Shown here piece by piece: positions 21,785 to 30,593 of a stretch of 32,310 nucleotides of DNA. A program made the translations under genes and the position numbers. The notes under the pieces were generated by a model. The model saw only the letters and a list, made by a program, of their open reading frames with translations, was not told the DNA's origin and did no database searches. The first letter of the stretch is position 1; every line of letters starts with the position of its first letter. Source of the DNA: Candidatus Nitrosopelagicus sp. (GTDB lineage Archaea; Thermoproteota; Nitrososphaeria; Nitrososphaerales; Nitrosopumilaceae); contig JAOMDR010000016.1 in the NCBI GenBank assembly GCA_028345575.1, forward strand, positions 1 to 32,310, in the 5' to 3' direction.

Positions 21785-24509
21785 TCCTACAATTTCAAAA
21801 AAATTCAAGTCAATAGGATTTGAAACTCTAACTGAAATTCAAAAAGAAGCAATACCTGAAATTCTAGATGAAAAAAATTGTTTAATTATTGCACCAACTG
21901 GTTCTGGTAAAACTGAATGTGCAACTATCCCGATATTTTCTAAACTAAAAACAAGAAAAATCCCAAATAAAATTAAAGTACTTTACATAACTCCATTACG
22001 AGCTTTAAACCGAGATGTTTTCAAAAGAATTATCAATTATGCAGAAAATGAAGACTTGAAAATTGAGATTAGACATGGTGATACTTCACAAACAAATAGA
22101 AAAAGAATTGCAGATAATCCTCCAGATATTTTAATTACAACACCTGAAACACTTGTAAATTTATTATCACAAAAAAAACATCTTGAAGCATTATCTGAAT
22201 TAGAATGGGTGGTCATAGATGAAGTTCATGAACTGCTTGCAAGTGAAAGAGGTTCACAATTATCTCTTAGTCTTGAACGGTTACAAATAAAATCAAAAAA
22301 TGAAATTCATCGTATTGGATTATCTGCTACCGTTGGTAATCCTGAGGAAGCTGGGCGTTTTTTAGTTGGTTCAAAAAGGAAATTTGAACTAATACACGAT
22401 ACATCTCTTAGAAATTATGATGTAGATGTTGTATTTGTTGATGGAATTATGGATGATGTTGCCGTTAAAATTATCGAATATGTAAAAAAAGAACAAATTA
22501 CATCTCCAGTTTTATTATTTACAAATTCAAGAGGAGAATCTGAACGTTTATCATCTATTTTAAAACAGAAAACGTCACTTAATGTTGAATTACATCATGG
22601 TTCACTTTCAAGGCAAGTCAGAGAGGAAACTGAAGATATTCTTAGAGAAGGAAAATCTGGTATAGTTGTTTGTACTTCATCACTTGAATTAGGTCTTGAT
22701 ATCGGTTCTGTAGAATTAGTTATTCAATATGGATCACCAAGACAAGTTTCAAAATTTATGCAGAGAATTGGAAGAAGTAAACATAATCGAGGTGATTCTG
22801 CTAGAGGATTAATTATTACTGAAAGTGCAGATGATGAATTTGAGATTCAAGCAATAATTGAAAGAATCAAAGAGGGCTCAATTGAAGAACAAAGAATTCA
22901 CAATGGATCATTAGATGTCCTTGCACATCATTTAGTTGGATTATCTATGCAAGTAGGAAACGTTCCCATTGAGGCTGCGCTCAAATTAACAAAACAAGCC
23001 TATCCATTTCGAGATATCACGCTAGAAGAGTTTTTTGATGTTTTAGATATTATTGAGGAACAAAATTTAATAATTTTTAATAAAGAAAAAACTGAATATA
23101 AAAAAAATAGTGCTTTCTTTGCAACAAAATACCACTTTCAAAATCTATCAACTATTCCAGATATTTTAAAATTCAAGGTAATTGATACAATAGAGAATAA
23201 ATTCATTGGTACATTAGATCAAAGATTTGTAGGTGATCTTGATAAGGATCAAATTTTTGTTTTACGTGGGTCTCAATGGAGAGTTTTGAATATAGATGAA
23301 AAAGCATTCAAAGTGAATGTTTTACCTATTAGATCATCAAAAGAAATACCGGTTCCTAAATGGGAAGGTGTTAACATACCTGTAGATTATAAAACTGCTA
23401 ACAAAGTTGGAAGCTTTAGGACTAGAGTTCGTAACGGTTCAGTAAAAATGATGAATGATGTAGTTTCAAATTTAGATTTTATTAAAATGCCCGATGAAAA
23501 AACAATCGTTATAGAATCACATCGACTTCCACAACAAAGTGTATTAATTTTGCATTCATGTTTTGGAACAAAAATTAATTCAACATTAAAAATTATTTTG
23601 GAGACGATGTTAGATGCTTCTTTAGCTTCTAAAGTTAAATCTAGTTCTGATGCATATAGAATTCTTTTATCCGTTGAGTCTAAATTTACAAAAAAACATA
23701 TCACTGATGTATTTTCTTCTAATTTTGATATTAATGAAATAATGTCAGTAGCCCTAAAAGGCAAAAATGATGTTACTTGGAAAACATTCTGTGTGGGAAA
23801 GAAATTTGGTTTTTATGACCGAGGAGATGTTTATGTAAAAAATGAAGTTAGATATGATTTTGAACGAAATATCAATACTCCTCTTGTAAAAGAGGCATTT
23901 AGAGAATTATTTCATGAAAAATTTGATCTTGAAGGTGCTCAAAAAATTATTGAGTTAATTAAACAAAATAAAATTGAGATTGAATGGATTGATGTTGATA
24001 AATTTTCTAAATTAGCAGAACCAGTATTAGACCAAACTGTAATGTCGTATACAAATCCTTCAAGTATAGACAAAGAAATGTTACTAAAAGTTAGAAAACG
24101 TCTCATGGAGACTAAACAACGATTGATTTGTGCACGATGTGGACTCTGGCAACGTGTTATGACTCCTAGTGAAACACACCCACTCAAATGTAAATATTGT
24201 AAGGGCCAACAAATTACCTGTACTTACGAATACGATCATGAACTTGTAAAAACAATTCAAAAAAAGCATCAAGGAAAAAAATTAACTCCTGATGAAAAAA
24301 AGAATTTTGACAAAGCCTGGAAAGTATCATCATTATTATCTAGTTTTGGAAAAACAGCATTGATCGTTATGGCTGCTTATGGAGTTGGTCCTGATACCGG
24401 AGCTAGAATTTTAAAAAATAGAGTAGAAGATGATGATGATTATTTGATAAAACAAATCATTATCGCAGAAAAAACCTATACTTTGACAAGAGGATTTTGG
24501 AAAGATTAG
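21741..24509 (+). CDS. lhr: Lhr-family ATP-dependent DNA/RNA helicase
   Basis: 922 residues, full length for archaeal Lhr. SF2 core: Walker A APTGSGKT (51-58), TPLRALNRD, TTPETL, DEVH (160-163), GLSATVG, then the second RecA domain with LLFTNSRGESER, VVCTSSLELGLDIG and QRIGRSKHNRGD. A winged-helix and Lhr-core region follows, and near the C-terminus a zinc site C797-x2-C800 with C817-x2-C820. Lhr translocates 3'-5' on single strands and is linked to replication-coupled repair. The start overlaps the small membrane gene out of frame. Its stop interlocks with RPA (TTAG, 24506-24509), and both act on single-stranded DNA. Confidence 0.94.
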   Translation: MNELDLDKKKNKTLDPTISKKFKSIGFETLTEIQKEAIPEILDEKNCLIIAPTGSGKTECATIPIFSKLKTRKIPNKIKVLYITPLRALNRDVFKRIINYAENEDLKIEIRHGDTSQTNRKRIADNPPDILITTPETLVNLLSQKKHLEALSELEWVVIDEVHELLASERGSQLSLSLERLQIKSKNEIHRIGLSATVGNPEEAGRFLVGSKRKFELIHDTSLRNYDVDVVFVDGIMDDVAVKIIEYVKKEQITSPVLLFTNSRGESERLSSILKQKTSLNVELHHGSLSRQVREETEDILREGKSGIVVCTSSLELGLDIGSVELVIQYGSPRQVSKFMQRIGRSKHNRGDSARGLIITESADDEFEIQAIIERIKEGSIEEQRIHNGSLDVLAHHLVGLSMQVGNVPIEAALKLTKQAYPFRDITLEEFFDVLDIIEEQNLIIFNKEKTEYKKNSAFFATKYHFQNLSTIPDILKFKVIDTIENKFIGTLDQRFVGDLDKDQIFVLRGSQWRVLNIDEKAFKVNVLPIRSSKEIPVPKWEGVNIPVDYKTANKVGSFRTRVRNGSVKMMNDVVSNLDFIKMPDEKTIVIESHRLPQQSVLILHSCFGTKINSTLKIILETMLDASLASKVKSSSDAYRILLSVESKFTKKHITDVFSSNFDINEIMSVALKGKNDVTWKTFCVGKKFGFYDRGDVYVKNEVRYDFERNINTPLVKEAFRELFHEKFDLEGAQKIIELIKQNKIEIEWIDVDKFSKLAEPVLDQTVMSYTNPSSIDKEMLLKVRKRLMETKQRLICARCGLWQRVMTPSETHPLKCKYCKGQQITCTYEYDHELVKTIQKKHQGKKLTPDEKKNFDKAWKVSSLLSSFGKTALIVMAAYGVGPDTGARILKNRVEDDDDYLIKQIIIAEKTYTLTRGFWKD

Positions 24510-25900
24510 TTTTTCTTAATTATTTTTGAATAAGGTGTCAATACCAAATCTAATTTTCCTTCTAGTCCAGGTCTTGCATTAACTCCTAAAATTGTAATTA
24601 TGTCTCCTAGTGTAAAACTATCCATCAGGTCTGCTTGCTGTCTCCATCCTTTAATCCAAACTTGTCCACTATCATCTTCGACAAACATTTCCGATAGTTG
24701 TATGTTGTCACCATTTTTAGTTTGAATATCTTTTCTTTCTGGTGCTTTTAGAACAATTGCCTCTACTGAATAATCATTACCTTCACTAACTTCTGTAATC
24801 TTTGTTCTAATTTCTGCTACAGTTGGAACTGTATTATCATCAATTTTTCTTACAAATGAGTCTTGATCAATTTGCATTGTATTTCCAAAAATCTTTGATG
24901 GCATGCATTCTAAAATATCATCTTTAACAAAACTACCAATTGTATTTGCAACATCTGTAATTCTAACCAATTTTTTTGATTTATCTATGGCTAAGCCTGT
25001 TGTATTACCTGCTTGATCCTTTTCAATTGCTAGAAGTCTTACTATTGTAGGTTGAATTTCTGCATCTCCTTCAACATCAATTATTGTTGCATCATTTCCA
25101 TGAATTTCTAGTCCTTGCATTCCAGTTTTTGTCCTAACTCCAAACAATTTGACTTTGGCATCCTGTGTAATTACTTTTGGAAGAATTGATTCATCTTTTC
25201 CCCAAAGCACTACGTTGACTAAATTTTTGTTTTCACCTCTTAATCTAAATTTTAAAGCCTTTGAAGGTTGACCTTTTGAATTTGTAAATTCAAGTAGACT
25301 CATTGCACTACCTAATGTTCCTGCAACAATCAGGTCTCTTTGATCATCTTTAATTTCACTAACATCACTAATTTTTGAATCAATTGAGACAATGTCGCTT
25401 TCTGATTCTGATGTTTCTATTGTTGCACCCGAACCAATGTTTATTGTAGGTGCACCTGTTAAATCTGATTTTACATATGCTTTGATAATTTTAATCAGGT
25501 CTCCAGGTTTTAGTTCTTCAAGTCCTGGAAGATTTGCTTTCTCATCCCATAGTTTTACACTTGCTGTAGAATTATTATCGTAAACTGTAATTGTTCTCAA
25601 AGAAAACGAAGAGCCATCTTTTTTTGTAAACTGTTTTGTAGGTGAAATATTCAAAACTCGACTTTCTAACGTTACTTCTTTTGCTCCAATGTAGAGATCT
25701 TTTATTGCTACTTCTGAATTTTGTGTTTGTTCTAGTGATACGCCTAAATCTGCTGCAACTAGGAAAATAGCTCCCTGATCTGTTAGGTAGCCTGCGCCCA
25801 CTTTTTCTTTTTTCTCGTTTATTCTCTCTTCAATTACCGATCTAGATAATTCAGGAACTTTTTCCAATAATTTTGATATTAATTCTTCAAATTCAGACAA
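24506..25900 (-). CDS. RPA-type single-stranded DNA-binding protein
   Basis: 464 residues from TTG 25900. An N-terminal helical segment (ELISKLLEKVPELSRSVIEER, then VGAGYLTDQGAIFLVAADLGV) as in archaeal RPA41 is followed by at least three OB folds: about 73-150 (ITVYDNNSTASVKLWDE), about 190-275 (NLVNVVLWGKDESILP) and about 368-460 (MFVEDDSGQVWIKGWRQQAD). A degenerate or linker OB region lies between the last two. It coats ssDNA in replication and repair. No zinc finger is obvious. TTTTATTAA at 25926-25934 supports the TTG start. The Lys-rich C-terminus gives T runs on the opposite strand just after the lhr stop. Confidence 0.88.
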   Translation of the reverse strand: MSEFEELISKLLEKVPELSRSVIEERINEKKEKVGAGYLTDQGAIFLVAADLGVSLEQTQNSEVAIKDLYIGAKEVTLESRVLNISPTKQFTKKDGSSFSLRTITVYDNNSTASVKLWDEKANLPGLEELKPGDLIKIIKAYVKSDLTGAPTINIGSGATIETSESESDIVSIDSKISDVSEIKDDQRDLIVAGTLGSAMSLLEFTNSKGQPSKALKFRLRGENKNLVNVVLWGKDESILPKVITQDAKVKLFGVRTKTGMQGLEIHGNDATIIDVEGDAEIQPTIVRLLAIEKDQAGNTTGLAIDKSKKLVRITDVANTIGSFVKDDILECMPSKIFGNTMQIDQDSFVRKIDDNTVPTVAEIRTKITEVSEGNDYSVEAIVLKAPERKDIQTKNGDNIQLSEMFVEDDSGQVWIKGWRQQADLMDSFTLGDIITILGVNARPGLEGKLDLVLTPYSKIIKKN

Positions 25901-25972
25901 TTATTATTACAAGAAAGAGATTGTTAATAAAATTATCATTAAACACATTAGTGGTTTGTATAAATCTCAATC

Positions 25973-26905
25973 ATGCTATGTATTGAAACAAAAGACTTGA
26001 GAAAGAAATATGCTTCAACTGTTGCAGTTGATGGTGTTGATCTTCAAATAGAATCTGGTCAGGTTTTTGGTTTTTTAGGACCAAACGGTGCGGGAAAATC
26101 TACTGTTATCAAACTCTTAACAACTCTAATTTCTCCTTCTAATGGCAAAATTTCTGTACTAGGCATAGATTCAGCCAAACATCCTCTTGAAATTAGAAAA
26201 AAAATTGGAGTAGTTTTACAACAACCTAGCTATGAACCAACTCTTTCAGCTGAAAAATCTCTTGAAAAATATGGCATGATGTGGAATATTGATAAAAAAA
26301 TACGAAAGAAACGAACCGAAGAACTACTTTCTGCCTTTGGTTTAGAAGAAATTAGAAAAAAGAAGATGGATGATCTATCAATTGGTCAACGTAGAAGAGT
26401 ACAGGTGGCAAGAGAGTTCATGCACGATATGGACTTGTTATTTTTAGATGAGCCTACAGTTGGTTTAGATCCTGCTGCAAGAAGGAAATTACTGGATTTT
26501 CTCAGAGAACAAGTAAAAAACTCTGGACTCACAATTTTCTATACAACTCACGTCCTATCTGAAGCTGAATATCTTTGTGATAACATTGCAATCATAAATA
26601 ATGGAAAGATAATGGCAGTTGATTCTCCATCTGAATTAAAAAATAGATTTGGTCATGAAAAAACAATTAAAATTCATATTTCTACAGTCTCTGAAGAACT
26701 AAAATCTAAATTATCTACAATTCCAGAATGTCAAATCAAACTAGAACCTGAACCAACTGTCATAATTAATTCTACAAAATCTGAAATTGTATTAATGAAT
26801 ATTTTAAAAATTTTAAATGAAACTGACACAAAAATAAACGATTTATCTGCAATTCCAACAAATCTAGAAGAGATATTTCTCAAAGTAGTGGGTGATTCGA
26901 ATTAA
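25973..26905 (+). CDS. ABC transporter ATPase, DrrA/ABC-2 type
   Basis: 310 residues. All ABC motifs are present: Walker A GPNGAGKST, Q-loop in VVLQQPSYEPT, signature LSIGQRRRVQ, Walker B LLFLDEPTVGLDP, and the H-loop in FYTTHVLSEAE. The length and a C-terminal extension of about 80 residues match the daunorubicin-resistance (DrrA) group that drives ABC-2 exporters. It overlaps the permease gene by 14 nt, so the two form one transport operon. The cargo is unknown; drugs, lipids or polysaccharide are usual for this class. Confidence 0.95.
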   Translation: MLCIETKDLRKKYASTVAVDGVDLQIESGQVFGFLGPNGAGKSTVIKLLTTLISPSNGKISVLGIDSAKHPLEIRKKIGVVLQQPSYEPTLSAEKSLEKYGMMWNIDKKIRKKRTEELLSAFGLEEIRKKKMDDLSIGQRRRVQVAREFMHDMDLLFLDEPTVGLDPAARRKLLDFLREQVKNSGLTIFYTTHVLSEAEYLCDNIAIINNGKIMAVDSPSELKNRFGHEKTIKIHISTVSEELKSKLSTIPECQIKLEPEPTVIINSTKSEIVLMNILKILNETDTKINDLSAIPTNLEEIFLKVVGDSN

Positions 26906-27662
26906 TCCCATAATTAGACTAGTAAATAGAAATCTAACAATTTCTATTAATCCTGGATTTATTATTTGGCAAATACTTTTTCCATTAATCTATATTTTTG
27001 TCGCAGGTTTTGCTTACACTGCACTAATTGATAGTGTTCCATTTGGAGGAAAAAATCTAGACTATCCTGCATTTCTTGCATCTGGTATGATTGGTTTTAA
27101 CATTATGAATAGTACATTAATTTCTGGAATAATTATCTGGAACGATAGACGCCATGGTATGTTTGAACAAATCATGTCTGGCCCATTCACTAGAACTCAT
27201 TACATTCTAAGTAACATTGTAACAATTGGAATTATTGGATTATTTAGTGCTGCATTAATCACAGCAGTGGGATATCCTGTATTTTTTGACTCTGTTGAAT
27301 TTAATATTGTGACCATTCCTCTGATAATTTTTGGTTCAGTAGTTGGTGCAATATTATTTGGCTCAATTGCATCAATAATTTCTGTAAAACTTCGTTCTAG
27401 TGAAGGATTTAATGTAATTATTAACACAGTGTTTCTTTTTTGTGCATTTGCAAGTACGGCATTTTATCCTGTTCAAGGCGCACCTCAACCATTAGCAACT
27501 ATATTTTATCTAAATCCGTTATCGTATTTGGTAGATATCATACGAGCTGGAATTTTTGGTCAAGTTACTGATTTTGTAATTACTGAAATGTTAGTTTTAG
27601 TCGGATTAGCTGCAATTCTATTTGTTATTGCAACAAAATTACTAACAAAATTAGATTTCTAA
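26892..27662 (+). CDS. ABC-2 type exporter permease
   Basis: 256 residues from GTG 26892. About six membrane helices are visible, beginning near PGFIIWQILFPLIYIFVAGF. The ABC-2 signature region appears in the SSEGFNVIINTVFLFCAFASTAFYPV segment (split over about 172-200) and in PLSYLVDIIRAGIFG near residue 215. It forms the membrane channel for the ATPase encoded just upstream. The stop codon is followed by, and shares bases with, the T run that ends the convergent tRNA gene. Confidence 0.93.
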   Translation: MIRINPIIRLVNRNLTISINPGFIIWQILFPLIYIFVAGFAYTALIDSVPFGGKNLDYPAFLASGMIGFNIMNSTLISGIIIWNDRRHGMFEQIMSGPFTRTHYILSNIVTIGIIGLFSAALITAVGYPVFFDSVEFNIVTIPLIIFGSVVGAILFGSIASIISVKLRSSEGFNVIINTVFLFCAFASTAFYPVQGAPQPLATIFYLNPLSYLVDIIRAGIFGQVTDFVITEMLVLVGLAAILFVIATKLLTKLDF

Positions 27663-27668
27663 AAAAAA
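27661..27668 (-). terminator. T8 terminator of the tRNA-Gln gene
   Basis: Eight A on the plus strand read as eight T just after the tRNA 3' end. The run overlaps the TAA of the permease gene (27660-27662). T runs alone terminate archaeal transcription. Confidence 0.6.
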
Positions 27669-27671
27669 GTA

Positions 27672-27743
27672 TAGCCCAGCCCGGACTCGAACCGAGGTCA
27701 AAGGCTCCAAGGGCCCCTATGCTTGCCGCTACACTACTGGGCT
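27672..27743 (-). tRNA. tRNA-Gln (UUG)
   Basis: A full cloverleaf folds from the minus strand. The acceptor AGCCCAG/CTGGGCT has 7 pairs. The D arm is GTGT-AGCGGCAA-GCAT. The anticodon stem GGGGC/GCCTT has two G-U pairs and the loop CCTTGGA, giving anticodon TTG at 34-36. A 4-nt variable region follows. The T arm is CTCGG-TTCGAGT-CCGGG, with one U-G pair. The discriminator is A, CCA is not encoded, and there is no intron. Position 33 is C rather than the near-universal U. Shifting the loop by one base (to get U33) breaks the stem, so Gln is the best reading. Confidence 0.9.
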
Positions 27744-27766
27744 TCTAAATAAAAAAACAATTTACC

Positions 27767-27775
27767 CCTATAATA
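27767..27775 (-). promoter_or_regulatory. Possible TATA box of tRNA-Gln
   Basis: The reverse complement contains ATTATAGG, about 28 nt before the first tRNA base and just after the stop of the upstream DUF354 gene. Confidence 0.4.
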
Positions 27776-27780
27776 TTATT

Positions 27781-28809
27781 TTATAATGATCTCATTGTTT
27801 TTAAAAGAACTTGATATGGATCCTCAAACGATGCAACTAATTTTCTAGCTTTTTCTTTCTTTTTCTTAATAATTTGGAGGTTATTCAGTGACTGCTGAAT
27901 TTCTCTAGAAATTCTATTTGGATTCTCACTTCTAACAATTATTCTCTTTTTAACTAAAAAGTCTTCAATCCTGTTTGGCACTGCATTTATTGAGATCGTT
28001 GGAATTCCTAACAATCCTGATTCTGCAGTCATTGTTCCTCCTGATCCGATAAAACAATCTATTTTATTTAATAATTTATTTCCATTAACTGGTTTTGATA
28101 AAAGAGAAATATTATTACCAAAAATTTTCTTTAGGTTTTTAGATTGATCTTTGTATCTAGATAATACGATTTTTTCTTCATTTGGAAAATCTTCAACAAT
28201 TTTTTTAATAATTTTAATCGTTTTACTCTTTTTTGTAATATATGCTGCCTCTGATTCTTCAGGTCGAATTAAAATTATTTTTCCCTCTTCTGATTTCTTT
28301 TGTTTATTCTTTTTATAATTTTTAATAATTACTCCTGCATCAATTGCTCTGTATTTTATAATATTTTTATATTCTATGCCAAATTTATCAAAATCTTGTT
28401 TTGGAATAATCCATGGTGTCAATAATTTTGTAACATAAGGAAGTGATAATTTCATTACGGCTGTTGCATGAGGTGAATCAGAAAATGCTATGTGAGGAAT
28501 ACCTAATCCGTATGCAACTCTGGATGCTTCAGGAGAGCAAAAACTGATTAGTAAATTTGGGCTCCATTTTTCAATTTTTTTTGTTAATAATTCACTTCTA
28601 TTCAAACTTGCTAATAATTTCTTTACATTATTTTCTCCACCATGTTTTCCAACTATTATTGGATTGATTGAACCAAATTTTTCAATACCATTTACTTGTT
28701 GATACTTTCTAGATGTACAAACAATCTTGTGTTGTTTTCTAAGTTTTTGTACAAAATATTCAAAAAACAAGTATTGTTTTGGTGTTAAAATATCAAACCA
28801 GATCTTCAA
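27781..28809 (-). CDS. DUF354-family GT-B-fold protein
   Basis: 342 residues from TTG 28809. The start KIWFDILTPKQYLFFEYF and the pattern LISFCSPEASRVAYGLGIPHIAFSDSPHA (split around residue 88-115), IILIRPEE, FIGSGGTMTAESGLLGIPTI and SINAVPNRIEDFL match DUF354, an archaeal family with the two-Rossmann GT-B fold of UDP-GlcNAc 2-epimerases and glycosyltransferases. The GSGGTMTAE segment is the likely nucleotide-sugar site. The activity is unknown; surface glycan synthesis is an inference. It is divergent from the Rossmann-fold gene at 28871. Confidence 0.85.
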   Translation of the reverse strand: MKIWFDILTPKQYLFFEYFVQKLRKQHKIVCTSRKYQQVNGIEKFGSINPIIVGKHGGENNVKKLLASLNRSELLTKKIEKWSPNLLISFCSPEASRVAYGLGIPHIAFSDSPHATAVMKLSLPYVTKLLTPWIIPKQDFDKFGIEYKNIIKYRAIDAGVIIKNYKKNKQKKSEEGKIILIRPEESEAAYITKKSKTIKIIKKIVEDFPNEEKIVLSRYKDQSKNLKKIFGNNISLLSKPVNGNKLLNKIDCFIGSGGTMTAESGLLGIPTISINAVPNRIEDFLVKKRIIVRSENPNRISREIQQSLNNLQIIKKKKEKARKLVASFEDPYQVLLKTMRSL

Positions 28810-28870
28810 GTATTAGCACTTCATAGATAACTGCAATAAGTATTTCTTAGTCTTGATATTATAGTCCTTA

Positions 28871-30007
28871 ATGGCAACAAAAGTTGTAATTTATGGATTA
28901 AGTACTGAAGGTTACTCTCTTGCATGTCAAATTGCTCTAAATGGTGGAGATGTTCAAATAATTGATGAATCCACTCCTTCAGCTATATCTATTAAAGAAG
29001 ATATTGCCAAATCATATCCTTCTGTGCAGGCATTAAAAGATGATGAACCATTACTTGCGATGACTTCAATTGATGCAGCAATTTCCAAAGCACAAGTACT
29101 AATTTTTGCACCACGAATTAGAAAAATTGGTCAAGATACTAAAATTGAGATAAACTCAAAATTCAAAGATGCAGTTTCAAATATCAAAAAAGGTTGTAAT
29201 GTTGTTTATGGATTAGGTACTGGTTTTGGTGGAAATTCTGAAAATATATCATTACTCGAACATGTTACAGGATTAAAAGTTGGAAAAAATATCTCATATT
29301 TCTATTATCCTTTATCCAAAGAATCTACAGTAAAACCATACATAGGTTCATCAGATGGAGGCGAAAATGAAATTTTAAAAAAATTATTTGCTAGTGATAC
29401 AAAAGTCAATTTTTTAACATTAAGCTCATCAGAATATTTTCACGCTATTGATATTCTAAAACAATTTTCTAGTCAAACAAGTATACTTGAAGTTTGTAAA
29501 TTTGCTAAAGATTCTGTAACCAAATCTGATTTAAATTCAGAAAAATTAGGAGAACTTTTTCTTGATGATTTAATTGATGGTTTATTTGATTTAAGATCTT
29601 TAAGTAATTCGTTTGAAGGTGCAAGCAGCTTAATGTATCTAATTAATGGGAGTATGAAAGGATTAGATGGATATATCAAACGATTGATTGATGAAACTAG
29701 ATTAATTTTAAAGAAAAATGAATTAAAGGCAAGCAGAACAAAAATTTTACTTTTATGGACCTTAGATCAACATGAAATGAAAGGCGAAAAAATAGAAAAA
29801 CTTCAAGAATTAGAAACTAAACTTAAAGATTACATTGGTGACGTTGAATCGATAACTCAACCCGTAGATATATTTCAAAATGATAAAACTACGATCGTAG
29901 TTGTTTGCTCAAAACATGACTTTGAATATATAATGAAAAATAATAAAGATGATGAACTAATTGTACTAAAAGCTAATCCACTGTGTCAATTAATAGCACA
30001 AAAATAA
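28871..30007 (+). CDS. Rossmann-fold protein, nucleotide-sugar dehydrogenase-like, unknown role
   Basis: 378 residues. It starts with a dinucleotide-binding pattern (KVVIYGLSTEGYSLACQIALNGGDVQIID, split at about 4-32), then AQVLIFAPR and NVVYGLGTGFGG, resembling the N-terminal half of UDP-glucose/GDP-mannose dehydrogenases. The catalytic Cys/Lys segments of true dehydrogenases were not found, so it may be non-catalytic or act on another substrate. The middle is helical and the C-terminus has TTIVVVCSKHDFEY. It lies 26 nt before grpE in the same direction, so co-expression with chaperone genes is possible. Confidence 0.65.
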   Translation: MATKVVIYGLSTEGYSLACQIALNGGDVQIIDESTPSAISIKEDIAKSYPSVQALKDDEPLLAMTSIDAAISKAQVLIFAPRIRKIGQDTKIEINSKFKDAVSNIKKGCNVVYGLGTGFGGNSENISLLEHVTGLKVGKNISYFYYPLSKESTVKPYIGSSDGGENEILKKLFASDTKVNFLTLSSSEYFHAIDILKQFSSQTSILEVCKFAKDSVTKSDLNSEKLGELFLDDLIDGLFDLRSLSNSFEGASSLMYLINGSMKGLDGYIKRLIDETRLILKKNELKASRTKILLLWTLDQHEMKGEKIEKLQELETKLKDYIGDVESITQPVDIFQNDKTTIVVVCSKHDFEYIMKNNKDDELIVLKANPLCQLIAQK

Positions 30008-30033
30008 TATGTTTAAAAAATGAGTGAACTATA

Positions 30034-30573
30034 ATGTCTGAAGATAAAAAACAAATCAATGAAGAAAGAATGAAAATTGAAGAAATGAAAGAATCTCTAG
30101 ACAAATCTAACAAAATTATGAAAGAAAATAATGACGACGTAAAAAAATTGATTCAGGAAAAACATGATCTAAAGGATAAGTGGCAACGTGCTTTAGCTGA
30201 CTATCAGAATTTAGAAAGACGAACACAAGTTGAAGTATCTCAAAGAGTTTCTAGTAAAACCAACGATCTACTTCTAAATTTTATTAATATCTATGAAGAT
30301 TTTATTCGAGCAGTTGATGTCTTATCAAAAGATAATGTTGATACAAATGGTCTTCAAGCCATAATAAAAAATATGGAATCATTACTTCATGAAAATAATA
30401 TTGAACCGATAGATGCTGTCGGTGAAATTTTTGATCCACAAATTCATGAGGCTGTTTCTATGATTGTAGATGAGACTCTAGATGAAGGAACAATTACTCA
30501 AGAGGTATCTAAAGGCTACATTTCTGGCAAAGCTATTTTAAAACCATCTAAGGTCATTGTATCAAAGAAATAA
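30034..30573 (+). CDS. grpE: GrpE nucleotide exchange factor
   Basis: 179 residues. An N-terminal long coiled coil (about 1-60, KKQINEERMKIEEMKESLD and onward) includes KWQRALADYQNLERRTQVE, the GrpE dimer helix. The C-terminal wing carries the signature GEIFDPQIHEAVSMI and ISGKAILKPSKVIV. It releases ADP from DnaK. It lies directly upstream of dnaK with a 20-nt gap, so the pair is an operon. GTTTAAAA near 30010-30018 could be a local promoter. The DnaK system in mesophilic archaea is of bacterial origin. Confidence 0.95.
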   Translation: MSEDKKQINEERMKIEEMKESLDKSNKIMKENNDDVKKLIQEKHDLKDKWQRALADYQNLERRTQVEVSQRVSSKTNDLLLNFINIYEDFIRAVDVLSKDNVDTNGLQAIIKNMESLLHENNIEPIDAVGEIFDPQIHEAVSMIVDETLDEGTITQEVSKGYISGKAILKPSKVIVSKK

Positions 30574-30593
30574 AATTAAAGAATGTGTAAAAT

